A stretch of DNA of 64,000 nt, taken from contig OX344751.2 in the NCBI GenBank assembly GCA_947034885.2, positions 43,925,082 through 43,989,081 on the forward strand, read 5' to 3'. Below, in pieces: positions 50,847-62,885 of this stretch. Position 1 is the first letter of the stretch. Every line of letters starts with the position of its first letter. Source of the DNA: Thuidium tamariscinum (Eukaryota > Streptophyta > Bryopsida > Hypnales > Thuidiaceae). The position numbers and the translations under genes were made by a program. The notes under the pieces were generated by a model, which saw only the letters and a program-made list of their open reading frames with translations, made no database searches and was not told where the DNA came from.

Positions 50847-51410
50847 AGGATGGACTAGTGACCGTGAAAATCATGCATTTTGATACTGTGTGACTAGGGT
50901 GTTTTTTTTGGTTTTCGGACAAATGGAAATGTGGCCTTCCTTTCAAGAAGGTATTAAGTTGAATGGCTCCTAAATTTAGAGGGCTTGAATTCAAGGAGGT
51001 CAATTTTAAGTATATAATTTTGAATATGTAATTTTTGTATGCAATTTTGGCTTTGCATGATAGATGAAATGAGGTTTTAGAAGCATGTTGGCAATGATAC
51101 AGAGGGTTATTATTTCTGTCTAGCATTTTTTGTCACATTTACCCTCATTTTTTCTATAGGCTTGAAGCTGCCCAATTTAATTTTGAGGAAATTGGGCATT
51201 TAAATGCCTAAAAAAAAACCCTACGTGTGACATCATCTACTTTGAAAAAGCCATATATACTCATTCAAAGTCAAAGTATTGTAGAAGATCTTCCTTTTCC
51301 ACCCCTAATACAAAGGATGAAAAGTTGCACTTCTGTCCTATATGGAAAGATTCTTTGTCATTCAAAGGACGCCAAACTTCCGCAGTGGCATTCAATCAAG
51401 GGCTAACTTC
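50838..51410. repeat. Family E repeat interrupted by a MITE
   Basis: Same repeat as 46779-47010, split at GTGTGAC by the 329-bp element at 50895-51223. Flanking landmarks are CCTTAAAGGATGGA on the left and CATCATCTACTTTGAAAAA on the right. Confidence 0.75.
50895..51223. mobile_element. Short hAT-like MITE, 329 bp, with a known empty site
   Basis: The ends are TAGGGTGTTTTTTTTGG and, on the other strand, TAGGGTTTTTTTTTAGG. Flanks TGTGTGAC (50887-50894) and CGTGTGAC (51224-51231) are an 8-bp duplication; the paralogous repeat at 46831 has a single CGTGTGAC. Its right third matches the MITE at 39510. Non-coding. Confidence 0.85.
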
Positions 51411-52454
51411 ACTTATTAGATTCTCATTCTGAAATCAACAAGGGTCCTATATTTTAGTGGTTTTAGGTCAATGGTTGGTATTGGGTTTGCCCACCTTACA
51501 CCTAATACTCACACAAATAAGCAATTCAACTTAGTTCCCATTCTTATATTGGAATTTGTTTTGTAGGGTTGTGCTAGTAGTCGAAAGAGGATTTTAGATT
51601 ATAATAGAGTGCCTTTCTTGAACACTGTATGAATGAACTATTAGTTTACAAAGTGCTAAAAATAGGTGAATTTAAAAACAATCATAGACTTTCATGAATA
51701 GTGGGAGTATATTTTAGGGAAGAATTTGTTGAGTGCAAATTTAGAAAGTGTTCAATTTTAGGTGTACTTACCTTAAGGATTCAAAGCTATTTAGAAATGC
51801 CATAGTTACTTTGTAATTGTGGGATTGCAAAACCTATATTTTACTAAGTATGAGACTGATTGAGTAGGAATACTACAAACAATGGTACATTTATAAACAG
51901 TTACAATGCTCATGCTCTTGTCATTTCAAATTCAAGTGAACCCATTATGGGTAAAATTGTAATGGTGGTGCACATTGAAGTTTAGAAATGTAAACCACCA
52001 ATATAATGTGACCATGGGCCCATTTACCTTGCATTGAAACTGTTTCACGGTTTGATATTGTTTATGATATTCCTACTTTACAACATGGGATCTTTAAGCA
52101 TAAACAATGTGAAGTTCAATTGTTGATGCCATCGAACTGAACAACAAGGTAACCTAACCTAATTGCAACTCGTTTCTATAACCTCTTTCTAAACTACAAG
52201 GAAACTTGACTTGAATGAGAGTTTAATCCTGAAATGCTGTGGCGGACTAGAGAGGTCGAATGGATGACAAGGAATTCTTGCATGTAGGATAGAAATGCAA
52301 TCATTCATCCTTGGTTTTAGGAGTGTAAAGTGGAGATCTTCTATGGTTCTTTGACTTCAAATGAGTTTTTTTGAATATTTTGTTACCAATGATTTCCACT
52401 GTTTTAAAAATCATGAATTTCATAAGACCCCTACATCCTTCTAAGGTAGAAGGC
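51411..52454. other. AT-rich region, nothing recognised
   Basis: No gene or repeat border is seen, apart from GGTGTACTTACCTTA at about 51760, which resembles a family B end. Confidence 0.4.
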
Positions 52455-52775
52455 TCTTAAATGGAGCAGGTTCTAAAATGGTGCCCTATCTTAAATGTAC
52501 AATAGTTGTATATGTTGCTTTTTCATAGCCTTCAGCAGTGTACTGACAGTGTACATTGTAGCTAGGGCACCATTTTATAGCCCTATGCCCTTTCAACTTC
52601 AAAATTTAATAACTAATTCAAAAAAGCTCAGAAAAATATGAAATGATTTGAGTTAGATGTCAATTCTACTTGTTTTTCAAGGAAAGTTTACTGAAAAATA
52701 TTTCTAGAGGTTTTACCTCCCTGAAATTCTGTTTCAGCCCTTAGATGGTCCATTATAGGACCTCTTACCTTAGGG
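52455..52775. repeat. Family B repeat, right half
   Basis: It matches 45850-46145 in the same orientation over about 300 bp with scattered differences (CTAGGGCACCATTTTA, CAGCCCTTAGATGGTCCATTA). Confidence 0.75.
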
Positions 52776-53207
52776 TTAAATTTAGGGTTGATTTCAAGGA
52801 GAACAAAAAATTTCAGCAGTGCAAAATTCATAGTTTATTCACATGAAGTCCAAAAAAATTCATGCTAAGAAACTTCGAATCCCTTTTGGACTCCCAACAA
52901 GAAAGCCAGCAGTGAGGCTGTACAGCATGGAGTCTGCACTCTGGATGATGGCTCATGATCCCTGTACGAGTGTACCAAACTTTTGGGGAGATGCAAGGAC
53001 AATTGGGAAGAACGCAAATTAAGAAAAATCAACTGAGTGGCTGCAGGAACAAGGAACTTACTGCACCAGGCGGGTCTAAAACAAAAAACATAGAACTTGA
53101 GTGTCTTCCATGAGTACAATATTTGGTTGAGCAAAGTAAAAATCTCCATGAGATTTGAATCCATTTCCCTGGTGGGGGTAAAAGTTACCAGTATTTTAAA
53201 TCAAATA

Positions 53208-54927
53208 CTCCCTCTGTCCCACTAATAGCTTCCAAAACTCTTCTCCTTAAGAAATTAACTAAGCTTAAGCATGTTCCGAAAGCATGTTCCAACGCACCAA
53301 AGAACAAAGGATTTGAGTACTGTATGCAAAAGTTATTAGCAGTCAAAGTCAATTTTTGAAAGCGTCATCTACAGTCTGGGTATATGACTGATTTTGAAAA
53401 TGTATGCACATTGTAAATGGCGCTTTAAGGTCAGGTGCCATTGAGGGTGTACTTACCTTATGTTTTTGATGAAAGTGCCAAAAATATATGCATTCAAGAA
53501 TGAAGAACCCATCCCTTAAATCTATGCAAAATTTGGAGCTTAGGCACTATTGTTTAGGCACCCAAAATACAAGTTGAAAGTACGAAATTTAACATATTTT
53601 ATAATTGTTGCCAGCTCTATCATTTTAGATGACTTATTCCCTAAAGCCCTGAACAATGTTTTTTGAGATTATAAATTTTTTGGGCAGCTCACTACTGATG
53701 GAGTTTTTTTTTTATCTTTGAAATTTTGATACAATGTGTGCCCAAGGAGTAGCTTTAAGGCCCAACAATTTTCATAACTTTTGACTTCACGGTTAAAAAG
53801 TTATAGCAGGATATGTTGTTTTCTTTACTCGTCGGGCAGCCTGGGCAGCTAGAAAAACTTCTTCAAAAAAACTTTTTTCTTAAAAGTGAAATTTCAAATT
53901 GGTTCTTTAGGTTTTTATAGACATGTGAAGCTTTGAATCAATCCATTCCGATCAATGAATCAAAAGTTATGAAGATTTTGAGTTTGGGGTAGTTTGCGGC
54001 CAGTTACAGAATCTCTACAGTACAAAAAAAGTTTGAAATTCTTCATTTAATTCAATTCTTCATATTTTTGGAAAAAAATAAAAATAGAAGGTGTAGATTG
54101 TTTATTACAACATTTAACCATTGGGATTGAAAATTTTCAATTCCATGAATAAAATGTTCACAATTTAGTATTTTGGCTCATTTTTTACTTCTTTCTACTT
54201 CCTTATTTTTTCCTGTATGTTGTACAATTCCAAATGGTTTGAATTTTTTTGAGAATGTAGCCAGCTTGCATTGAAGTATGAATTCAAAGAGTAACCACCA
54301 TTTTGAATTTTTTTTCACACAAATGTGACCTTGTAAAGTACAGCTGCCCAGATTTTCTCAAGGATAAGAAAGCAATTTTTGTCAATTCAAATGCTTATAT
54401 CTTGCAATCTATGTAGGGCAGAAATTTCTGAAATTTTTTCCACATGTTTACAAAATACCTTACTACAAGATCCTATGGTTATATGAGTCAAAAATGTGTT
54501 TTAAAAAAAAAATTGCACTTGTAATAGAAATGGCAATTTTGGAGCATTTTTGGTGAAAACATAGTCAAAAACCTTTAGGGGTTAAAGGGTGGTGGGTACA
54601 ATAGGATTCTAATAGGATGTTCCCCAATCTAAGTATCCAAAAATGAATAAAAAGTGGCCCAGTTTATGATCAAATTTTAATAGTGCCAAAGTAGTTACTA
54701 AACAAGTTGTGAACACTACTATTTGAGGAAGCAATTAGTACAAGGTGCCTCATATTGCCATTTCAAGCCAAGCTTGCAATGCCAATGACATGCTCTTAGG
54801 TTGTTTCACTTGTCCCTACAAGGTCATTTAGTGCAACATTCACTAAGCGGTCAAAATCACAAAAAGGAGCTTTTTAGTGGGACAATTTTTTTGCTTGATT
54901 TGGAAGCTTATTGTGGGACATAGGGAG
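53208..54927. mobile_element. Stowaway/mariner-like element with a nested TTAA MITE
   Basis: The ends CTCCCTCTGTCCCAC and (other strand) CTCCCTATGTCCCAC continue into GCTTCCAAA on both sides, and TA flanks both ends (53206-53207, 54928-54929). CTCCCTCYGTCCCA-type ends with TA target sites are the mark of Stowaway MITEs (Tc1/mariner). It is 1,720 bp, of which about 944 bp is the nested TTAA element. The left interior resembles family B repeats in reverse. Confidence 0.78.
53638..54581 (-). mobile_element. TTAA MITE, piggyBac-like, nested copy
   Basis: It ends in CTTTAGGGG before TTAA at 54582-54585; the left end TCCCTAAAG follows TTAT. The whole interior matches copy 10325-11250 in reverse (GGTGAAAACATAGTCAAAAA near the right end, CTTTAAGGCCCAACAATTTTC on the left). 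About 944 bp, non-coding. Confidence 0.82.
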
Positions 54928-54929
54928 TA

Positions 54930-56233
54930 GTATGGAAGTACTGGAAGAAAAAAAAATTCTTTTGAAAAAAAAAAATTCTTTGTCCAAACACCTCATGTAG
55001 TGGATGCGGTGACAAAAGTTTTATATGTGTGAATTTTTATTTTATTATTTTATTATTTTATTTTATTTTCATTTGTTTAATTTTCCTAAGACTTTGTTTT
55101 GGTGGAGGGATAAAGCATTTTGTCCTCGATTTAGATGAAGGAGGTTAGTCCCTTTATTCAATCTTTATTAGAGGTGAGTAGATTTGTTTATTGGTCTTTG
55201 TGTTAGAAGGAAATGATGGTTTTGTTTTTGTCAGAAGCAAATGAAGCTTTTTTAGTAGATGAAAATGATTTCAATACTCATTTTTAGAACGAAATGGACA
55301 TACACTAAATGTTTCAATTTTGTGGGAAGCAAAAGTTAAATTTGCTTGCTTGTGTGGTTTTGAATAATTTCATGACAACAACACTCAAGGACAATAAATG
55401 GATGGTCAATTACTAAATCATGCTACAATCAAGAGACACAAAAGGGTCATTGGACATTTAAAGAATAATCATTCTTTTTAAAAGATCAACAATCTTGGAT
55501 GTAACTTGTATTGTCTCTAATCATGGTTAATGTTGTTAATAGTGAGAGGACTTTGGAGTTTGTTGACCCAAAAACTCCATCATAAGTTTATGTGAAGTGT
55601 GTATAAGAAAATGAAGTGTAGAAGTAGAAGTTGGAATTCAATCATTTGCAACAACAATAGAGACATCTGAGGATCCAAGGATATAAAAAATAGTATGGAT
55701 GTTGCACTATAGATTAGAATTCATACTTGTATTAGAAATTTATAAACCTATGTATTGAAAGTTTTCAATTTATAGAAACCATGAATAAACCTTATAGTTA
55801 GGATCAAGAAATAGGCTCACAACCTATTGCTTTGGATGTGTTCTTACAATATTCATGTTTATTTTCTTAGAGTATTGAAGAATTAAAAAAGTAATCTTCA
55901 AATTTCTATTTAAAAAAATGGTCAATGTGTATACCTTTTAAAAAAGATTGTCCCCTAGAAAGACAAAGCATAGAAAAATTCTCTTAGTAGGAGAGTTGAA
56001 AAAGTGCTAAGTCTTAAGAAAATAAATTCTTCAATGTTCAAATTTGTATAAAATATTTTAAGAAAATTTAAAGTTTTTAGGAAATTGACCATTTGTAACA
56101 ATTCTATAGACATGGTAATTCACCAAAAGAACTCCAAAAGATGATAATTTTTATATTTTGAAATGCAAGCAAGAAGAAGCTCACTTTGTAGAATTCTATA
56201 CAATATACAATTGACTATTTTTTGAATTCTTTT
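54930..56233. other. AT-rich region, nothing recognised
   Basis: No gene, RNA gene or element border was found here. Confidence 0.4.
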
Positions 56234-56236
56234 AAA

Positions 56237-56448
56237 CACTACAAGAGAAAGGGGTGTTTTAAGTATAGTCCTAGAGATAAGATTTTAAGTAATGACCTTT
56301 TTAAGAGATTTTAAGTAAGAAATACGCATCTTTCTAGTAAAATTTTACTAAAAAGACATGTATTTCTTACTTAAAATCTTTTAAAAACGTCATTACTTAA
56401 AATCTTATCTCTAGGACTATACTTAAAACACCCCTTTCTCTTGTAGTG
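56237..56448. mobile_element. CACTA foldback MITE, 212 bp
   Basis: It begins CACTACAAGAGAAAGGGG and ends in the exact mirror of that. Flanks AAA (56234-56236 and 56449-56451) form a 3-bp duplication. Both arms, about 105 bp each, pair almost fully and meet at GTAAAATTTTAC; I count around eight unpaired positions. Non-coding. The near-identical arms suggest a young insertion. Confidence 0.93.
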
Positions 56449-56451
56449 AAA

Positions 56452-57720
56452 TGATAGCTATAAGTTTACTAGAGGACCATTTTCTCCTAATTTCACCTCC
56501 AAGTTCATTTCTTTATTTACTAAATAGTATTGAACTTCTCTAAATTAGCAAGTGTGAGAAAAGTTAGGGGCTATCTTGGATAGTAAAACATTTTTGAAAA
56601 ATGAAAAAGAATAGCTAAAGTGTATAGTGGTCATGATTATTGTACCTATGAATTTTGAGTCATTTAGAGCCTCATCACAAAAGTTGTAGCCAAAAAAAAT
56701 CAACACATAGAGATACAATACAAATGTCTCTTACAATCACTCTAGAAAGATTGGCTTCAAAAAAAAGAGGTCTCTAACATTGATTGAAAACCATTTTTTA
56801 GGAAATCAAAATCCTAAGGTACCATTTTAAATACAACTAGTGTACTTGGCCAGAAACGAAAATGCTTAATTTGATAGCTACTTCTTTGTTGAAAGATTCA
56901 TTTTCATTAGACTTGTTAGTTTTTTCAAATGTTTTTGTTGAAAAAGAAGACTCCAATGCCAAAAAGAATGCTATGTTTGGATACGGTCACATAAAAACAT
57001 CATGAAGGATTAAAATTTTATTAGAAGATATTCAATAGTTCTTTAATTTTTTTAAAATTGTAGTCACATATGATTTAAGAAGATATATGCAAGTTCATTA
57101 CACAATGACAATGAAAGTAGCACTTTTGGATCCTAGGCAATTTGAGTCATTTTTTCTTTAAAGATTTCATTGAAATTAATTTTCAGGTTTATACATGAGT
57201 ATGATGTAACAATTAACTTGTCAAGAATATAGTCAAATAAAAATATATCTATTTACAAAATTTAGGCATTGTCACCCTAATATATTGACCTTCTTATATT
57301 GAATTGGCTTTTGAATCTACAAGCTGATTTTTAATTGATTTTTAAAATTATAATTCTTGTTTCTTCACAGACTTGTAGATTTGTATTTTATAGTTGATTA
57401 ATGCTTTAGGCTTTAGAATAGTCTTAGCCAAGATGCAATAATTCTTCAATTTCCATTCTTAACTTCAATCATACTATGATTGAAATTTGAAGGCATTAGA
57501 AAACAACAAATTATCTTGAATTCCTAGACTATGGAAACATGCCAAATTAGCAATTTGATGTGGAGACACTACCATGTCATAAAATAGTAATTTTTTATTT
57601 CTTAAAATCATTTTTTAAACATTAAAATTTGAGTTTAAAATAATAAATTTTAAGTTTCTTAACACTTTTTGGAATTTTTGGAAAAAAAAATTATTTATTT
57701 TTAATTCAAAAATTTAGCCA
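56452..57720. other. AT-rich region, nothing recognised
   Basis: No coding region or structured repeat is seen. Confidence 0.4.
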
Positions 57721-57724
57721 TTAA

Positions 57725-58294
57725 CCCCTTAGCTCTCTAACATCCATTTTCTGGATGATGCATAGATTGAATGTCAGATTTCTTTCTCATTATAATTTGA
57801 ATGAAAGTTGTTTTAATTTTGAAAGATACATTATAAAGTTATTGTTCGGCAAAGGTTGGATTTGTTGTAACTAGTGTATATATTTGTTTGAAATTACAAA
57901 TGTGGAAGTATGTCAAGTGGTTGACCAAGCCAAAATTGCATTGACTTTAGTTCAATCTTCAAATTGCAAAAATGAGGTCAAAGAATCAAAGAACAAAAAA
58001 ATTCCAAAAGAATCACCATGTCAAGAGATTCTCATTTAAAAACCATTCCAAAAAAATTTACTCAAAAAATGAAAATATTTTGCTTGTAATTGAATTTATA
58101 ATTTTTTTATTTAATATTTATAGAAAATATTGGTGATAGGATTAGTGAATCAAATAGTTTGGATAGAATCTAGAATTCAAACTTTGCAACTTTTGTTTGC
58201 ATATCAATCAATACCAGAATATTCTTCCAAATAGTAGTTTATGATGACTTTTCAGAAACTGTTATTTTTGGAGCTGAGTCTAGACATTTAGGGA
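57725..58294. mobile_element. Possible TTAA-flanked element, 570 bp
   Basis: TTAA at 57721-57724 and 58295-58298 flank ends CCCCTTAG and (other strand) TCCCTAAA. The interior does not clearly match the main TTAA family, so this may be a distant relative or a chance pairing. Confidence 0.45.
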
Positions 58295-58298
58295 TTAA

Positions 58299-60480
58299 GG
58301 GCTGATTTATTATTTTAGGAAAATACAAGGAAGAAGTAGGTAAATAATTTTGAAATGGCCCTCCTTTGCCCTCAAATCTTCTCTAATGCTTCACTTTCTA
58401 CTTCAAGAGAAGACTATATTCAATCAAATATCATGTAGATAGGTAGTTTTTGCTCATAACTTTTGCATCTTTTGTCTTTTGGCTTGAAATTTGGAACACA
58501 AGTACATGCAAAAGTTTTAGTCATTGATGAATTTTATAATTTTTTTTCAAATCAGTTTACTATTTTTAACTTACCTCCAATTGGATATCTACCTTGGCCA
58601 TTTGGGGGGATTTTAGTCCTATATTTGATCCAAAAATCCAAATTTGAAGTTACAAATTGGACAAGTTAAAGGTATACTAACATTATAAGGATTGACAATG
58701 AGTTCTTATGAAAACATGTCTTTAGCGCACATGGGGTCAAAGTGACCTTCCTTTGTACAAAGGCTACAAAGAGGGAAAAAAAATTCCCAAAGGAATTCTT
58801 TATTGTGATGTGAGTACAATCCTATCTTGAGAAATGAATTTTTTTTGAATTACTAAGAGTAAAAAGGTCCACAAAACCCTTTTCTACTATTTTGTTCTAA
58901 TATTGGCCTCAACAGTGCTTTGTAGCACTCTAGTATTCCATACCACTCCATAGTACTAAATTGATAGTCAAGATCCACAAATGCTACAAAACCGCAATTC
59001 AACGATATAGATATGCAAGTGCACTATTGACATGTAGTATCAGTAGAGTAGTGTAGTATTGCCAGTATTGTAGCCAAAAACTACGTTTTTGAGCCAAAAA
59101 TGTAAAGTGTTTCTTGCAATCATTGTTTTATATCTCTAAATGGGAACCAAATCCCCTTACTCTATCATATATTTTATAGAATCCATGTTATTAAATCATA
59201 TGGAATCCTATTTTTTATAAGATGTTGTAAGTGACATAAATATAGAAAACATATTTTACATGCACCTTTTTAAAATCTCGATGATGTTGTAAATAGGTGC
59301 TTGAGTTGCTCGCTTAAAACTTCATTAGCATGAAATTGTTTAATTTTACTATGCAAACCATTGACATTGACTGCATAAAGGGAAGCTTACTTCATAGAAT
59401 GCATTGTATCAAAACATATAGAATGCTAAAATTTGGAGGATTCAACAAGCTTTTGATTGAGGAATATATTTGCAATGAAAAAAAATTCTAATGATCCACT
59501 TATTTAAGAGCGCTTCAAAAATATACTTGATTTAATAGTTGAATTTTAATTACTTGTATACAATATAAAAGCTATTTCAAACTATTCTAAGCTATATTAC
59601 ATACAAATAATTAATTTACAAAACTTTGGAATTCAATATCATTTTGCTTGTGAGTCAAAATGCCACAAAATAAAATATGTGCTCTCCTTGTAGACTTTTT
59701 TCTCATAGTACCAAGATTGTAGCCAAAGGAAGTACAATTTAGAATCTCATTATATAAGACAAAATAACCAACCTCAATTAAGAATATGCTTTGAAGATGT
59801 GCTGCTATACATGTCATTAGTACATCTAATAGATTTTAGTCTTCATCATATTAGCAAGTGAACCTATTCTTGACATCATAATTTGAGCTTTATCAAAGTC
59901 TATTAGACCTTGGAAAAATGTACAAATCATTTTTTTTGAAGAATTATCATTTTCAATTTTTTTTAAAACAATATAAAATAATTTTCAAATAAAAACCCAA
60001 TGGGCCATACAAACTAATTTTTCCCTATCAAGATTCTCCATGAGCCAATTTGGGCTAATATATTTTACAATTGCACTTTTTTTTTAAATGACCCTCTTAA
60101 GGCCTAAAGTTTCTATATTGCAAAGGGTAGCGCAAAAGAGGCCATGACTTGTCTAAATTTATTTATTTTGATTTTAGTAAAAAGACTTATACAATTGATT
60201 CTTGTTTTTTGTCATTAAATTTTAATTGAAACTAGAATTGAAACAAAATTATTACATATCATTTTATTCTATGACAGGTTCAATGTGAGTATTACTTGTG
60301 GCATAGAGGACTCAAAGAGTCAAATTATATTGATTGAATCATTTTGCCTTCACATCCACTCAAATTTGATGCAACTATTTTTTGCACGGTTTTAGGTCCT
60401 TAGAACTCATGGTTAATTGGTTATAGATCTTTACTTTTCAAAAACTTTAAGATTTAAAAAAACTTTACTTGAAACCCAAC
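58299..60480. other. AT-rich region, nothing certain
   Basis: No gene is seen. TTTCTTGCAATCATTG at about 59110 resembles the right end of the TIR element at 25842, but no partner end was found. Confidence 0.35.
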
Positions 60481-61206
60481 CCCGGGGAGATCACTCCTTG
60501 TAATTCAAAGTATATACCCCAATAAAGGGGGTACCCTATTTACCTTCATTAGAATATTTAAGATGATTGTATTTTTATATATAAAGATACCAAGGATATA
60601 TTCTTAAGATACTATGATTTTTTTATAAATTGAGTTCTGTGGTTTTTATAGTTGATCTATCTAGTATTCAATACTTATATGTCTAATTTCTTCATTACCA
60701 TATACAATTCACACCATAAAACTAATGTCTTACATATACACTTATTTATTTTTTATATATGCACTATTAGTATTGTAGTACAATTTTAGATGACAAATAA
60801 CATGATGTTACATTCTTACATGTTCTTGCATTGTTGGCACACTTACAAAAGGATTGGCTTGTACATGCTAGAATTATTTGACAACTGCAACAAATCTTGT
60901 GAAAAAAATCTCTAGATTTACTAGATTGTATAGGTTTTATCATCCACTTAAAAAAGTTTGTCCACATCTACATTCATTGTACAACAACAAATTTGTACGG
61001 AACCTATTTGTGAAGGCTAATGTATTAATAAGAATTCCTACTAAATGATGTTTTTATATAGCCTAATTTATATATGATAGGGTACATGTGGCATTTCAAA
61101 GACCTTATAGTAGCTCTACATTTTACATAAAATATTTTTCCTTGGAATTAAATTGACCCTATCTTTTAATGCATGTAGTTTTCTAAAAATCAAGAGTGAT
61201 CTCCAT
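60481..61206. mobile_element. hAT-like element, copy 1, about 726 bp
   Basis: The left end CCCGGGGAGATCACTCCTTG and the right end (other strand) GGAGATCACTCTTG are inverted repeats. Its two halves match 61388-61715 and 62530-62877. No target duplication is preserved and no coding region is present. Confidence 0.7.
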
Positions 61207-61387
61207 GAGAGAAACGGTCACTTGACTCACTTATCAACAATTGCTCTCTGAATCATTCATTTGAGATTTTTGACTCTTCCAAATGTTGCATCAACATCTT
61301 CAAGTCAACTCAACAATGTGAATCGTGTTCAAGCATGATGGCCACTTGCAAAGGAAAGTGATTTGATATTATATCATTTCTTCTAAT

Positions 61388-62877
61388 CTCGGAGAGATCA
61401 CTCCTTGTAATTTTAAGTATACCCCTGAGTTCAGAGGGTATTTGATATGGGGCTATTTCCCTTCATTTTAGTAATTAAGAGGATCGTATTTTTACATATA
61501 AAGATACTTAGGGCATATTTTTAATATCCTATGATTATTTATAAATTCAGTCATATGATTTTTATAATTAGGCTATCTTATATACAAAACTTACATGTTT
61601 AATTTTTTCATACCTATATACAATACACACCATAAAATTAGTGTCTTTCATATACACCTTTTTTTTTTATATATGCACTACTTGTGTTGTAGTACAATTT
61701 CAAATGACAAATAAAAATGTGAAATGCAACATTAGTTTTAAATATTTCAAAATTCTATGCCATGTATTCTAAACAACCTGAAATGGTGAACAAAAAAGAA
61801 CATGATGAAAACATTAAACATAGCTATGATGATGAAACTAAGAAAAACACCAATATTAGCAATACAACATGAATAATATGAGAAATTGACACTCTAAAAA
61901 CAGTGTAGATTAACACAAGAATATGACCTCTATTGTAAGATAGAAACTATATATTTTATCTATATATATATGCATTTGCAATGGTTTTGAGTTTTGAATC
62001 AAAAAATAAAAGAGTGTTTATAAAACACTAGTAAAAAGAAGATGATTCTAAACATTTACAAGCACATGTACAAGTAATTGAGACAAATTTAGAGTTTATA
62101 GTGTCAAAGCATGGAAAAGATTCTATACAATTGTTGTAGATCGACAACTTCTATAGATCAACAGTTGTTGTAGATAAGTAGGTCCATCAAAAATAGCACC
62201 TTCAAGGCTCTAATTCATAGATCAATAGTTCTTGTAGATAAGTAGCTCCACCAAAAATAGCACCTCCAAGGTTCCAATTTATAAATCAACAATTGCTGTA
62301 GATAAGCTCCACCAAAAATAGCACTTCTAAGGGTTAAATTTATAAATCAACAGTTGTTGTAGATAAGTAGCTCCACCAAAAATAGCACCTCCAAGGTCCA
62401 ATCTACACCAAACCTTTGACCACACATGTTGTATGTAGTAGCACCAATAACCAATAACCAATAACCCATCTCTTCTCCAAAGTAAATATAGTACAGTAAA
62501 TTTACAGCTTAACTCTTTTGTCTTGGAACAATAGATTCTTACATGCTATAATATAGTTGGCACACTTATAGAAAGATTTGTATGTATATATTAGATTGTG
62601 TAGGTTTTATCATTCACTTAAAAAAAATTGTCTACATTTATATTCATTGTACTACAAAAAATTTGTATAGACCATATTTGTCAAGGCTAATTTACTAATA
62701 AAAATTTCTACTAAATGGTGTTTTTATATAGCCTAATTTAAATATAATAGGATATATGACATTTCAAGGACCCTATAGTAGTCCTATATATTATATAAAA
62801 TTTATCCCCTTTGAATTAAATGGACCCTATCTTTGAACTCACGTAGTTTTCTAAAAATTGTGAGTAATTTCCCCGGG
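61388..62877. mobile_element. hAT-like element, copy 2, enlarged by about 0.8 kb of extra sequence
   Basis: An 8-bp duplication CTTCTAAT flanks it at 61380-61387 and 62878-62885. The ends are CTCGGAGAGATCACTCC and (other strand) CCCGGGGAAATTACTC. The halves match copy 1; between them, about 61715-62528, is extra sequence absent from copy 1 that includes a minisatellite. Confidence 0.78.
62150..62402. repeat. Minisatellite, four units of about 60-66 bp
   Basis: Each unit carries ATCAACAGTTGTTGTAGATA, then CTCCACCAAAAATAGCACC and a CCAAGG-like end; the third unit is shorter. Confidence 0.9.
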
Positions 62878-62885
62878 CTTCTAAT

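Noticed and set aside
62150-62402. CRISPR-like array
   Set aside because: The units are contiguous minisatellite copies with no distinct spacers, in a plant nuclear genome.
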